Shown here piece after piece: positions 52,496 to 61,543 of a stretch of 64,000 nt of DNA. The DNA is from Desulfatibacillum aliphaticivorans DSM 15576 (GTDB lineage: Bacteria; Desulfobacterota; Desulfobacteria; Desulfobacterales; Desulfatibacillaceae). Each line of letters starts with the position of its first letter. The stretch's first letter is position 1. The notes beneath the pieces are model-generated. The model made no database searches, was not told the DNA's origin, and saw only the letters and a program-made list of their open reading frames with translations. The translations under genes and the position numbers were made by a program. The DNA lies in the NCBI RefSeq assembly GCF_000429905.1, contig NZ_KE386982.1:208551-272550 (forward strand), written 5' to 3'.

Positions 52496-53887
52496 ATGAA
52501 TAAATCGCAATGTCTGGGAATTTGTTTGTTGTTGATATTGTTAAACTCTTTACCCCCGGCAAGTGCGGAAACCTTGGAAGAGGCGTGGGAGGCCGCCGCC
52601 ATTCACAATTGGAGCTTAAAGTCTTCTCAAGAAGAAGTGAATGCGGCTCATGAAGAGTTAGCGGCGACGAAGGCCGCCAGGTTGCCGCGCGTTTCGGTGG
52701 ACGGTTCTTACAAGGTTTTGGACGAAACGCCGGCCATGGAGGTTCCTCAGGAAATGGTGGATCAGGCCATAGCTAAGGCGGAAGACCTTTCCGTCAGCCT
52801 GGATTTGCCCTGGGGGCTGCCGTCCATTCCTCTTCCTACGGATATTGATATTCCGGGTTTTCAGGTTCCGAACATTCCCATGGCGGAAAAGGAAAGCCTG
52901 TCATACGGAGCGATTGTGGAAATCCCCGTGTTCACCAGCGGGAAAATAAACAATGGAATCAAGGCGTCGCAGGCCATGCTGGAAGCGGCCCGATCCGACT
53001 CCGGGACGGCTGCGCAGGACCTGCGTATGAACGTTTCGGAGGCGTATATTTTGATTTTGCGCGCGCAGAACGCTGTCAAAATCGCAGAGGCCTACGTTGA
53101 CAGCCTTATGGCGCATGCGGGAGATGCGGCGGATTTTTACGAGCAGGGCTATGCGGCCAAAAACGATTTCCTTGCCTCCCAGGTTGCTCTGGCGGACGGC
53201 CGCCAAAGCCTTAGCAAGGCGAAAAACGCACGGGACCTTGCCGGCGGCGCATACAACCGCTTGCTGGGCAGGCCGTTGGACGCCCCTGTTTTTGTGGAGG
53301 AAGTTCGGCGCCTTCCGGTTCAGGACTCCCTGGACGCATTAACAAAGACGGCCATGAAAAACCGGTCTGAATTAAAAAGCATCGAGACGCGCGTGGAGGC
53401 GTTGAACTATTCGGCCAAGATGAAAAAGGCCGGCTTGCTCCCTCAGGTGGGGGTGAGCGGCGGCTATCAGTTCACCGAAAACAAGTACCAGGCCCATGAA
53501 GGAATATGGGCTGCGGGATTGGGCGTAAAATGGGAGCTTTTCGACGGAGGGGTTTCCCTGAAAAAGGCCGGGGCGGACAGGCGCAAAGCCATGGCCCTGG
53601 AATACATGAAAAAGGATGTGCGCTCCGGCATAGCTCTGCAGGTGAGAAAGGCCTGGCTGGACTCCAAGGAGGCTAAGGAGCGCGTGAGCGTATCGGAAAA
53701 GGCTTTGGACCAGGCGGACGAAAATCTGCGCGTAGCCCAGGATCGTTACAAAGCGGGGCTGTCCACCAACACGGAAGTGCTGGACGCGCAAACCCTTCGC
53801 GCAAAAGCCATGAACAACCACAATGAGGCTGTCTACGACTGGGTGCTGGCCACGTACCGCCTGGGACGGGCAACAGGGGCGTTATAA
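52496..53887 (+). CDS. TolC family outer-membrane efflux protein
   Basis: A 463-aa outer-membrane channel subunit. A signal peptide (about 1-24, ending PPASA) is followed by two long, similar helical halves typical of the TolC/OEP repeat, with a threshold-of-strand sequence in each (for example PRVSVDGSYKV and PQVGVSGGYQF) and long coiled helices (LGRPLDAPV, AQDRYKAGLSTNTEVLDAQ). Trimers form a duct across periplasm and outer membrane. ATG 52496 has GGAG at 9 nt; ATG 52487 is too close to that SD. It is the first gene of a five-gene export operon. Confidence 0.9.
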   Translation: MNKSQCLGICLLLILLNSLPPASAETLEEAWEAAAIHNWSLKSSQEEVNAAHEELAATKAARLPRVSVDGSYKVLDETPAMEVPQEMVDQAIAKAEDLSVSLDLPWGLPSIPLPTDIDIPGFQVPNIPMAEKESLSYGAIVEIPVFTSGKINNGIKASQAMLEAARSDSGTAAQDLRMNVSEAYILILRAQNAVKIAEAYVDSLMAHAGDAADFYEQGYAAKNDFLASQVALADGRQSLSKAKNARDLAGGAYNRLLGRPLDAPVFVEEVRRLPVQDSLDALTKTAMKNRSELKSIETRVEALNYSAKMKKAGLLPQVGVSGGYQFTENKYQAHEGIWAAGLGVKWELFDGGVSLKKAGADRRKAMALEYMKKDVRSGIALQVRKAWLDSKEAKERVSVSEKALDQADENLRVAQDRYKAGLSTNTEVLDAQTLRAKAMNNHNEAVYDWVLATYRLGRATGAL

Positions 53888-53889
53888 CA

Positions 53890-54996
53890 ATGGGCAATAT
53901 GGTGAAAGCCGTTTTGGGATTCATAGCAGCAGCGTTGATTGTCGTTGCAGCAGTGTATTTCGTTCGTTTATCAGGGCGGGAAACCCTGCCTGAGGGTTTG
54001 GTCCAGGCAAACGGGCGAATAGAGGGAGACAGGATAACCGCGGCGGGAAAGTTTGCAGGCAGGATCCTGGAGACGACAGTCAAAGAGGGGGATTGGGTGG
54101 AAGCCGGCCAGGTCATGGTCCATATGGACGACGCACAGGTCCAGGCCAAGGTGGCGCAGGCAAGGGAAGCCTATGAGGCGGGATGCGCCCAGGTGCGCGC
54201 TCATGAAGCGATATTGGCGGCCATGGACGCGGAGATTCCCATTGGGGTGGAAGCGGCGAAAGCGGGCGTCGAACATGCGGAAGCGGTTATGGGCAAAGCC
54301 AAAGCGGTGATGGAGCAGGCTGAAAAGGACGCGGAAAGATTTCGGGAACTGGCTGAGCGGGAAACCGTATCCAGGCACGAACTGGAAAAAGCGGAGCTGG
54401 GCCTGTCGGTCGCCAAGCAGGATTTTTTTTCGGCGAAAATCGGCGTGGTTGTCGCCCGCAAGCAACTGGCCCAGGCGATTCTGGGCTTTGAAAAAATCAA
54501 AGCCAAGGAAGAGGAGGTGAAAGCCCACAAGGCGGTGTGTCAGCAGGCTCAGGCCGTGGTGTCCGAGGCGGAAAGCGTGATGAACGATCTGACCATCCGG
54601 GCGCCCTGCAAAGGGGTGGTCATGGAAAAAACCGCCAACACGGGAGAGGTGGTTTCGGCCGGATCTCCGCTTTTCGGCCTGGTGGATTTGGATCAGCTCT
54701 ACTTGAAGGCCTACATCCCTGAAAAGGAAATCGGCAAGGTCAGCCTGGGCCAGGAAGCCATGATATACACGGACGCTTTTCCGGACCAGCCCCTGCCCGC
54801 CAGGGTGACGTACATCGCCTCTCAAGCGCAGTTCACGCCCAAGGAGGTGCAGACCCCGGACGAGCGAGTCAAGCTGGTCTATGAGGTCAAGGTCTCGCTG
54901 GACGACAATCCCGGCCGCAGGTTCACGCCGGGCTTGCCGTCGGACGTGGTCATCCGCTGGAAAAAGGAGATCCCATGGGCAAAACCGGTGTGGTGA
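53890..54996 (+). CDS. HlyD family membrane-fusion protein
   Basis: A 368-aa periplasmic adaptor of the YhiI/HlyD type. One N-terminal membrane helix (about 5-25, VLGFIAAALIVVAAVYFVRL) precedes a biotinyl-lipoyl half (about 45-75, AGRILETTVKEGDWVEAGQV), a long alpha-hairpin (about 75-220), the second lipoyl half with IRAPCKGVVMEKTANTGEVV, and a beta-barrel (about 250-360). It links the inner-membrane ABC pump to TolC. It starts 2 nt after the tolC stop and overlaps the ATPase gene by 22 nt. Confidence 0.92.
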   Translation: MGNMVKAVLGFIAAALIVVAAVYFVRLSGRETLPEGLVQANGRIEGDRITAAGKFAGRILETTVKEGDWVEAGQVMVHMDDAQVQAKVAQAREAYEAGCAQVRAHEAILAAMDAEIPIGVEAAKAGVEHAEAVMGKAKAVMEQAEKDAERFRELAERETVSRHELEKAELGLSVAKQDFFSAKIGVVVARKQLAQAILGFEKIKAKEEEVKAHKAVCQQAQAVVSEAESVMNDLTIRAPCKGVVMEKTANTGEVVSAGSPLFGLVDLDQLYLKAYIPEKEIGKVSLGQEAMIYTDAFPDQPLPARVTYIASQAQFTPKEVQTPDERVKLVYEVKVSLDDNPGRRFTPGLPSDVVIRWKKEIPWAKPVW

Positions 54997-56945
54997 CCCG
55001 CCCTATCGTTGAAGTTGTGGACTTCCGAAAGTCCTACGGCCGAACCAGGGCGGTGGACGGCGTGAGTTTTTCCGTCATGCCCGGAGAGATATACGGCCTC
55101 ATAGGCCCGGACGGCTCGGGCAAAAGCTCGATCATGAAAGCCGTCGCCGGGGTGCTGTCTTTTGAATCAGGCAGCGTGACCGTTTTCGGCCAAAAGCTGG
55201 TTTCGGAAAGCGCTGCGGAGTCCATCAAGCAGCGTTGCGGATTCATGCCCCAGGGATTGGGCTTGAACCTGTATCCGGACCTTTCCATTGAGGAAAACAT
55301 CGATTTTTTTGCTCGCTTGAGGCTGGTCCCCAGGCAAAAGCTGAAACAGACGAAAAGCCAGCTTCTCGCCATGACGCGCCTGGAGCCCTTTCGATCCCGG
55401 CCCATGAAAAAACTGTCCGGCGGCATGAAGCAAAAGCTGGGCCTTGTCTGCACCCTGATCCACGAGCCGGACCTGATCATTCTGGACGAGCCGACTACTG
55501 GGGTGGATCCTGTTTCGCGCCGGGATTTCTGGAAGATTCTTTCCAGCCTGCTTAGGGAAAAAGGCATTACAGCCATCGTTTCCACCGCGTATATGGACGA
55601 GGCGTCCCGGTTTCATCATCTTAGCCTGTTTCATCAGGGAAAGATTCTTGCCAGGGGGGATATGGAAAGCATCACCGGCAAGGCTGGCGGCGCCATGGTG
55701 ATATTCAAGACTCCCGACCAGCAGGCTGCGTTGTCCAAACTGGCGGGGCCTCCGTTTATGGCCCAGGCCTCGGGGGAGTGGATCAGGGCCTACAGTCCAA
55801 ACCAAAACCAGGAAGCCATAGACCATGTGGCCCAGGTCCTTGAGGGCGCGCCGGTTTTTGAAGCATATTTGCAGAAGCCCAACCTGGAGGAGGCCTCCAT
55901 TCATTTGCTGAGCGACCAGGACGGCCTGGGCCTTAAAGCATTTGCGGAAGCGGAAGAGAACGAGCCGCGGGCCGTTTATCCTCCCGGAGGGCCGATCAAC
56001 GTAATCCAGGCCTCGAATCTGGTCAGGAAATTCGGCGATTTTACGGCTGTGGATCACGTGAGCTTTTCCGTAAAAAAGGGAGAGATTTTCGGACTGGTTG
56101 GCGCCAACGGGGCGGGCAAGACCACGGTCATCAAAATGCTCACAGGCATCATGCCGCCCACGGAGGGCCACGGCAAAGTTGCAGGCGGGGATATGAAACG
56201 GGCCGCACGCTATATTAAGCAGAATATCGGCTATGTGTCCCAGGCCTTCAGCTTGTACCAGGAGCTTTCCGTCCGGGAAAATCTCCGCTTGTACGGCGCC
56301 ATATACGGCCTGCGACCCTTAAAAGCCCGGCGCCGGGCCAACGAGTTGGCCGCCATGATGGGCCTGGGCGCTTATATGGATAAGCAGGCAGGGGACCTGC
56401 CCATGGGATTGAGGCAGCGCCTGGCCCTGGGCTGCGCATTGGTGCACAGGCCCACGATTCTGTTTTTGGACGAACCTACCAGCGGCGTCGACCCCCTGGG
56501 ACGAAAGCGTTTTTGGGAAATCCTGCATAAGCTGGCGCGCGTCGACGGGGTGACCATTCTCATCACTACCCATTACATGAGTGAGGTGGAAAACTGCGAT
56601 CATGTGGTGATTATGCACGCAGGCCGGGTGGTGGCGGACGACTCGCCCGAGCAGTTGAAAAAGGACACGCAAGCGCGTGCGGGCGAAATGCTGGAAGTCC
56701 ACACGGACCAGCCTTTACGCACCTTGGGGCTGCTGGAGGATTATGGATTCGACGGCGTGGGTCTGTTTGGAAAAAAGGTGCACCTGCTGGCCAAGGACCC
56801 GGTTGCTGCGGAGAAGGCCATCCGGTCCCTTACCGCTGCAAACGGGGTGCTGCTTTATTCCATCCAGCCCATGCCCCTGGGCATGGAAGACGTATTTGTC
56901 TGCCAGGTGTTGTCCCTGGAAAAGGCTAGCAGGGAGGCGGCATGA
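54975..56945 (+). CDS. Double-ATPase subunit of an ABC-2 type exporter
   Basis: A 656-aa protein with two ABC domains in tandem, like the N-terminal part of RbbA/YhiH. Domain 1 (about 8-310): Walker A GPDGSGKSS, signature LSGGMKQKLG, Walker B LIILDEPTTGVDP. Domain 2 (about 335-650): Walker A GANGAGKTT, Walker B ILFLDEPTSGVDP, and a non-canonical signature LPMGLRQRLALG in which Met replaces the usual Ser/Gly of the LSGGQ start. So the ATPase pair may be asymmetric. Start supported by AAAAAGGAG. Overlaps both neighbours. The C-terminus contains a regulatory-type region as in DrrA-like ATPases. Confidence 0.92.
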   Translation: MGKTGVVTRPIVEVVDFRKSYGRTRAVDGVSFSVMPGEIYGLIGPDGSGKSSIMKAVAGVLSFESGSVTVFGQKLVSESAAESIKQRCGFMPQGLGLNLYPDLSIEENIDFFARLRLVPRQKLKQTKSQLLAMTRLEPFRSRPMKKLSGGMKQKLGLVCTLIHEPDLIILDEPTTGVDPVSRRDFWKILSSLLREKGITAIVSTAYMDEASRFHHLSLFHQGKILARGDMESITGKAGGAMVIFKTPDQQAALSKLAGPPFMAQASGEWIRAYSPNQNQEAIDHVAQVLEGAPVFEAYLQKPNLEEASIHLLSDQDGLGLKAFAEAEENEPRAVYPPGGPINVIQASNLVRKFGDFTAVDHVSFSVKKGEIFGLVGANGAGKTTVIKMLTGIMPPTEGHGKVAGGDMKRAARYIKQNIGYVSQAFSLYQELSVRENLRLYGAIYGLRPLKARRRANELAAMMGLGAYMDKQAGDLPMGLRQRLALGCALVHRPTILFLDEPTSGVDPLGRKRFWEILHKLARVDGVTILITTHYMSEVENCDHVVIMHAGRVVADDSPEQLKKDTQARAGEMLEVHTDQPLRTLGLLEDYGFDGVGLFGKKVHLLAKDPVAAEKAIRSLTAANGVLLYSIQPMPLGMEDVFVCQVLSLEKASREAA

Positions 56946-58096
56946 ACATCCAGCGCATAGCGGCGGTCATGCTCAAGGAATGGCGGGAGATTGTCCGCGA
57001 CAGGCTATTTTTCATCCTGGCCTTTGTCGTGCCCGCCAGCTTTATGCTTTTGTTCGGCTACGGCCTGTCCATGGACGTGGAGGACATCCCCATGGCGGTG
57101 CTTGACCAGGATAACACGCCCTTAAGCCGGGACTACGCCTATCGGTTTATGGGTTCGCGTTATTTTGACTTTAAAGGCATGACTCCGAGCCTAAAGCAGG
57201 CGGAGCCCTTGCTGCTGGACAATAAGCTGCGGCTCATACTCATCATCCCGGACAAGTTTCAGGAAAACATTATTGCCGGCAGGACCGCCGAGGTGCAGAC
57301 CATCATTGACGGCACCTTTCCTTTCCGCGCCCAGACGTCCAAAGGATATGTGGCGGCGATCAACGGAGAGGCCAACATGGAGCTGCTGGCCAAGGTCCTG
57401 GCAAAAAAGGCGGGCATGACGCAGGAAGCGGCCAGGGAGGCGGTTCAGCCGGTCAAACTGGCCGTGCGTTATCTCTACAATCAAAGCTGCCAGAGCATCT
57501 GGTCCATGGCGCCTAAAATCATGATGGTCATTCTAATGATTACGCCGCCGTTTTTGACCGCCTTGGGCATTGTGCGGGAAAAGGAAACCGGCTCCATTTA
57601 CAATATCTACGCCTCCACCGTAACCAGACCGGAGTTTTTGTTGGGCAAGCTGACTCCCTACGCAGTCATTTCAGTCCTGAACATGCTCATCCTCTGGCTT
57701 TTTGCAGTGCGGCTTTTCGGCGCACCGTTCAAGGGCAATGTTGTATTCTTTTCCCTGGCGTCCATATTGTACGTGGTGTGCACAACCGGCATAGGACTGA
57801 TCATTTCCGTATTGGTGCGCACCCAGACGGCGGCCATGGTCATGACCGCCATTCTGACCATTGCGCCATCCGTCTTGTATTCCGGCGTAATCATTCCCGT
57901 ATCTTCCATGGGGGATGCGGCCCAGTTCGCGGCGTCCACCCTCCCGGCGACCTATTACACCGAGGTGGTCCTGGGTTGCTTCTTAAAAGGAGTGGGGTGG
58001 AGCATTTTGTGGTCCCGCATCGCCATATTGGGAATATACGCAATAGGCCTTTTTTCCATAGGCTACGTCATGTTCAGCAAGAGGCCGAGTCGATGA
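56942..58096 (+). CDS. ABC-2 type exporter permease, first
   Basis: A 384-aa permease of the YhhJ/ABC-2 type: one helix near residue 20-40 (FILAFVVPASFMLLFGYG), a large extracytoplasmic domain (about 45-180), then five helices from about 185 to 378. Its ATG overlaps the ATPase stop as ATGA, so the subunits are made together. With its neighbour it forms a heterodimeric membrane channel. Substrates of this family include drugs and unknown lipids or peptides. Confidence 0.9.
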   Translation: MNIQRIAAVMLKEWREIVRDRLFFILAFVVPASFMLLFGYGLSMDVEDIPMAVLDQDNTPLSRDYAYRFMGSRYFDFKGMTPSLKQAEPLLLDNKLRLILIIPDKFQENIIAGRTAEVQTIIDGTFPFRAQTSKGYVAAINGEANMELLAKVLAKKAGMTQEAAREAVQPVKLAVRYLYNQSCQSIWSMAPKIMMVILMITPPFLTALGIVREKETGSIYNIYASTVTRPEFLLGKLTPYAVISVLNMLILWLFAVRLFGAPFKGNVVFFSLASILYVVCTTGIGLIISVLVRTQTAAMVMTAILTIAPSVLYSGVIIPVSSMGDAAQFAASTLPATYYTEVVLGCFLKGVGWSILWSRIAILGIYAIGLFSIGYVMFSKRPSR

Positions 58097-59253
58097 AAAA
58101 GGAAACCAGCGCAGCTTTTATCTGGCTGCAGAGGCATGCGGCGATGATCCGGAAAGAGCTTGTTCAGCTTTTGCGTGATAAACTCCTTGTGTTTTTTTTG
58201 ATCTATGCCTTCTCCATGGATATCATCCTGGCCGGGGGCAGCATTTCCCTGGATTTGAAGAACGCCAGCCTATGGGTGCGCGACCTGGATCATAAAGTGG
58301 AATCCCGGGAGTTGATGCAGCGGTTTCAGCCGCCTGCTTTCAGGCTGAAGGGCGGGGTGGACAACGCCCATGAGATTCAAACCATGATGGACAAGGGCGA
58401 AGCCATGGCCACCCTGGATTTTGGACCGGGTTTTTCGGAAAATATCCATAAGGGGCGGCAAGCGACAACCCTCATGCAGGTGGATGCCACCAACTCGGTG
58501 CTTGGGACGCTTGCAGCCAGTCACGCCTCGCACATCGTGTTTCAGTTCAGCCTGGAAAAGGCCCAGGAAAGGCTGGCAAAGGCCGGGGCGGCCTCCGGCG
58601 GAACGCCTTCCATCAGGGACGCCCACAGAGTCTGGTTCAACCCCAATCAGCGGGATTCGTGGTTTATGTCCATCACGGAGTTGCTGACCATCATCACGGT
58701 TTTCGCGGTCATGCTGCCGGCCACGGCCATGGTCCGGGAAAAGGAGCGGGGCACCGTGGAGCAACTGCTGGTAAGCCCCCTATCCACGTGGCAGATCATG
58801 CTTCCTAAAATCCTGTCCATGACCTTTGTGATTTTGCTGGGGACCGCCGTCAGCCTGTTTTGCGTAATACGGCCCATATTCCACACGCCCATCAGGGGCA
58901 GCCTGCCGTTGTTCTTCGGGGTTACCGCCCTATACGTATTCACAACCTCGGGGCTATCTCTCTTTATTTCCACCTTGGCAAGAAACCTGGCCCAGGTGGG
59001 CCTGCTGACCATTCTGGTGCTGGCGCCCATGCTTTTTCTATCCGGCGCGTGGACGCCTCCGGAAGCCATGCCGGGATGGCTGCGGTTCGCCATGGTGGTT
59101 TCGCCTCTGCATCACTACATTGATACGGGCTTCGGCATTTTGCTTAAGGGAGCGGGCATGGAAATTCTATGGGATTCCGTGGGAATGATCGCCCTGATCG
59201 GCGGAATTATGCTGTCCGTGGGCGCATGGCGATTCAGAAGGCAGTTTCATTAA
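58093..59253 (+). CDS. ABC-2 type exporter permease, second
   Basis: A 386-aa paralogue of the first permease, with the same plan: an N-terminal helix (LLVFFLIYAFSMDIILAGG), an extracytoplasmic domain and about five C-terminal helices (LLTIITVFAVMLPATAMV onward). ATG 58093 overlaps the previous stop as ATGA; a longer upstream frame merely runs through the first permease in another frame. It ends the operon; no clear terminator follows. Confidence 0.9.
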   Translation: MKKETSAAFIWLQRHAAMIRKELVQLLRDKLLVFFLIYAFSMDIILAGGSISLDLKNASLWVRDLDHKVESRELMQRFQPPAFRLKGGVDNAHEIQTMMDKGEAMATLDFGPGFSENIHKGRQATTLMQVDATNSVLGTLAASHASHIVFQFSLEKAQERLAKAGAASGGTPSIRDAHRVWFNPNQRDSWFMSITELLTIITVFAVMLPATAMVREKERGTVEQLLVSPLSTWQIMLPKILSMTFVILLGTAVSLFCVIRPIFHTPIRGSLPLFFGVTALYVFTTSGLSLFISTLARNLAQVGLLTILVLAPMLFLSGAWTPPEAMPGWLRFAMVVSPLHHYIDTGFGILLKGAGMEILWDSVGMIALIGGIMLSVGAWRFRRQFH

Positions 59254-59501
59254 TAGGCAAATAGCGTTCCATCAGGCGAAGGCGGTTGGATAGGGCCGCT
59301 TTCTCCTGCAAGGCGGCCGGGGCGAATCCATGTCCCCTTGCCCCGGTCGCCGCACCATTTTCAGGAAACACTATCCCACAAGCCCCGGTCGCGAACATCC
59401 TGACTGACCTGTTTCCCTCCCTTTCCTCAAAAAAAATCTTTTGGCCTAAATTTCGCATGCTGTTTTATAAACTTCATTATCACCCTTGGACAGGAGATTA
59501 C

Positions 59502-61490
59502 ATGAACCGGTTTGGACGACTTTCTTTCATCATTTTGCTGCCAGGCATCCTTTTCCTTTGCGCCTTAAATGGTCATGCCGCCACAATCACGGTAACTAAC
59601 GCCAGCGACTCAGGGGCCGGATCCCTTCGGCAGGCCATTGCCGACGCCGCCTCCGGCGATGCAATCAATTTTGACGCCGCCGCCTTCCCGGACGCCCAAA
59701 CCGGCGTTATTCTATTAAGCAGCGGCCAGTTGTCCATTGACAAAGCCTTGACCATTGACGGAGACGGGCGAGTAACCCTGGACGGGAACAACGCCTCCAG
59801 AGTGCTTTACATCTCCTACAGCACGGAAACCCATTTTATCAGCGTCAGCCTGAAGGGCTTGAGGATCATCAACGGCAGCGCCGATTACGGCGCCGGGGTG
59901 TATTGCATGGAGCACCTTACCGTGGAGGACTGCACCTTTTCCGGCAACCAGTCCACCTTGGACGGCGGGGGACTGCATGTCTATTACGGCATTGGCGCCG
60001 TCTCCAACTCCCTGTTTTCCAATAACCACGCCCTGGGCTCCTCCAACGGCGGGGGTATGGCGTTGTCCAACCAATGCACCTACACCATCAACCAATGCAC
60101 GTTCACCGGCAACACGGCGAACGGAGGCGGGGGCGTATATGCGGGCAGCGCCAACCTGATATTGACCAATTCCCTGCTGCAGGGCAATCAGAGCGGCGGC
60201 GGAGGCGGGGCGGTCAGAAGCTATACCTCCACAACCAAAATCATCAATTCCACGTTGTCCGGCAACAGCAACACCAATAATGTTTTCGCCAGCGCAATGC
60301 GAAACCATTTCAGCGAAATCCGGATTTATAACTCGACCATAACCGCGGGAGGCCAGGGCGTAGGCGCCATATCCAACCTCAGTTCCTCCTGCGCCATCAC
60401 CAGCACGATTATCGCCGGCAACGAGGGCGTAGACATCCATTGGGTGACAGGCGATATCCAGACATATCCGGTTACGCTTTCCCATTCTCTGGTGGAAAGC
60501 GTGGATACGTACACGGTCACGGACGGCGTGAACGGAAACATTGTGGGCCATGCGCCGGAACTGGCCGCCCTGGCCGACAACGGCGGCCCCACCCTGACTC
60601 ACGCCCTGCTATCCTCCAGCCCGGCCATTGACGCCGGTTCCAATGAACTGTCCCTGGCTTATGACCAGCGCGGCCAGGGTTTCGCCCGCACCCTGGGGAG
60701 CGGCGCGGACATGGGCGCCTATGAATTCGGAAACCAGCTTATTATCAAAGCGGCCGGCGCCGGCTCGGGAAGTCTTTCCACCGATCCCGCCGGAATATCT
60801 TTTTTCTATCCGGACGCTAACTCCGCCGCCGCCGTGTTTCCCTCAGGCGTTGTCACTGCAACGGCTTCAGCCAACCCCTATTGCGTCGCATTCTGGGACA
60901 AAGGCCAGGCGCAGAACGGCGTATTACGCGGAGACGGATCAAACCAGGCGTCCTGCTACATTCCTTCCATTGGCTTGGAAAAAACCATTACGGCAACCTT
61001 TGTTTTTGCAGATTCCGACAATGACGGCCTTTTTGATAAGGACGAGGACAAAGACATGGACGGAGAGATTGATCCGGGCGAGACAGACCCCAATGATCCG
61101 GATTCGGATAATGACGGCGTTCAGGACGGTACGGAACTGGGGCTCACCCTGGACGATGTAGGCGTCTCCACGAATTTGTCGTTTTTTCAGCCGGATTTGG
61201 ACCCGGAGACCTCTACCAATCCCTTGGTTCAGGATTCCGATGGAGACGGCGTAAACGACGGCGCCGAGGACGCCAACCATAACGGCAGGATGGATCTGGG
61301 GGAAACGTCCGCAGCCAGAAAATCCGGGGACGTCAACGCAGACGGCATGCTTTCCATGGAGGACGCCATCCTCGCCGTCCAGGATCTTGTGGATAAACCC
61401 TATGCCGCCAAAGAGCGCTATGCGGACGTTGACGGGGACGGCGCCGTCTCTCTTGCGGAAGCCCTTTTTGTGCTGCAAAGCCTGCAATAA
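59502..61490 (+). CDS. Secreted beta-helix protein with type 3 thrombospondin repeats and C-terminal dockerin
   Basis: A 662-aa exported protein. A signal peptide (about 1-25, ending NGHAA) precedes a right-handed beta-helix (about 27-410) with Pmp-like motifs such as NCTFSGN-type rungs (CTFSGNQSTLDGGGLH, CTFTGNTANGGGGVY). A choice-of-anchor-Q-like PAIDAGSN segment, a small beta domain (about 410-500) and Asp-rich calcium-binding repeats (DSDNDGLFDKDEDKDMDG, about 505-600) follow. The last about 55 residues are a type I dockerin with two GDVNxDG-like loops (GDVNADGMLSMEDAI and ADVDGDGAVSLAEAL). ATG 59502 follows CAGGAG. Dockerins bind cohesins; none is in the window. Confidence 0.87.
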   Translation: MNRFGRLSFIILLPGILFLCALNGHAATITVTNASDSGAGSLRQAIADAASGDAINFDAAAFPDAQTGVILLSSGQLSIDKALTIDGDGRVTLDGNNASRVLYISYSTETHFISVSLKGLRIINGSADYGAGVYCMEHLTVEDCTFSGNQSTLDGGGLHVYYGIGAVSNSLFSNNHALGSSNGGGMALSNQCTYTINQCTFTGNTANGGGGVYAGSANLILTNSLLQGNQSGGGGGAVRSYTSTTKIINSTLSGNSNTNNVFASAMRNHFSEIRIYNSTITAGGQGVGAISNLSSSCAITSTIIAGNEGVDIHWVTGDIQTYPVTLSHSLVESVDTYTVTDGVNGNIVGHAPELAALADNGGPTLTHALLSSSPAIDAGSNELSLAYDQRGQGFARTLGSGADMGAYEFGNQLIIKAAGAGSGSLSTDPAGISFFYPDANSAAAVFPSGVVTATASANPYCVAFWDKGQAQNGVLRGDGSNQASCYIPSIGLEKTITATFVFADSDNDGLFDKDEDKDMDGEIDPGETDPNDPDSDNDGVQDGTELGLTLDDVGVSTNLSFFQPDLDPETSTNPLVQDSDGDGVNDGAEDANHNGRMDLGETSAARKSGDVNADGMLSMEDAILAVQDLVDKPYAAKERYADVDGDGAVSLAEALFVLQSLQ

Positions 61491-61496
61491 AAAAAG

Positions 61497-61519
61497 GCCC
61501 GGCGGAATTTCCGCCGGGC
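61497..61519 (-). terminator. Intrinsic terminator of the acyl-CoA synthetase gene
   Basis: A 9-bp perfect GC stem (GCCCGGCGG with CCGCCGGGC) around a 5-nt AT loop. On the minus strand it ends in seven T residues, 25 nt beyond the synthetase stop. It may also serve the convergent dockerin gene. Confidence 0.85.
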
Positions 61520-61543
61520 TTCAACCAACTGTAATTTAAGAAA

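Noticed and set aside
52126..52503. 125-codon frame upstream of tolC
   Set aside because: Lies across the promoter region of the efflux operon, overlaps the tolC start, and has no RBS.
59442..59457. GG-N10-GC spacing (TTGGCCTAAATTTCGCA) before the dockerin gene
   Set aside because: Only the TGGC and GC parts match sigma-54 consensus; several other positions differ, and such spacing occurs by chance.
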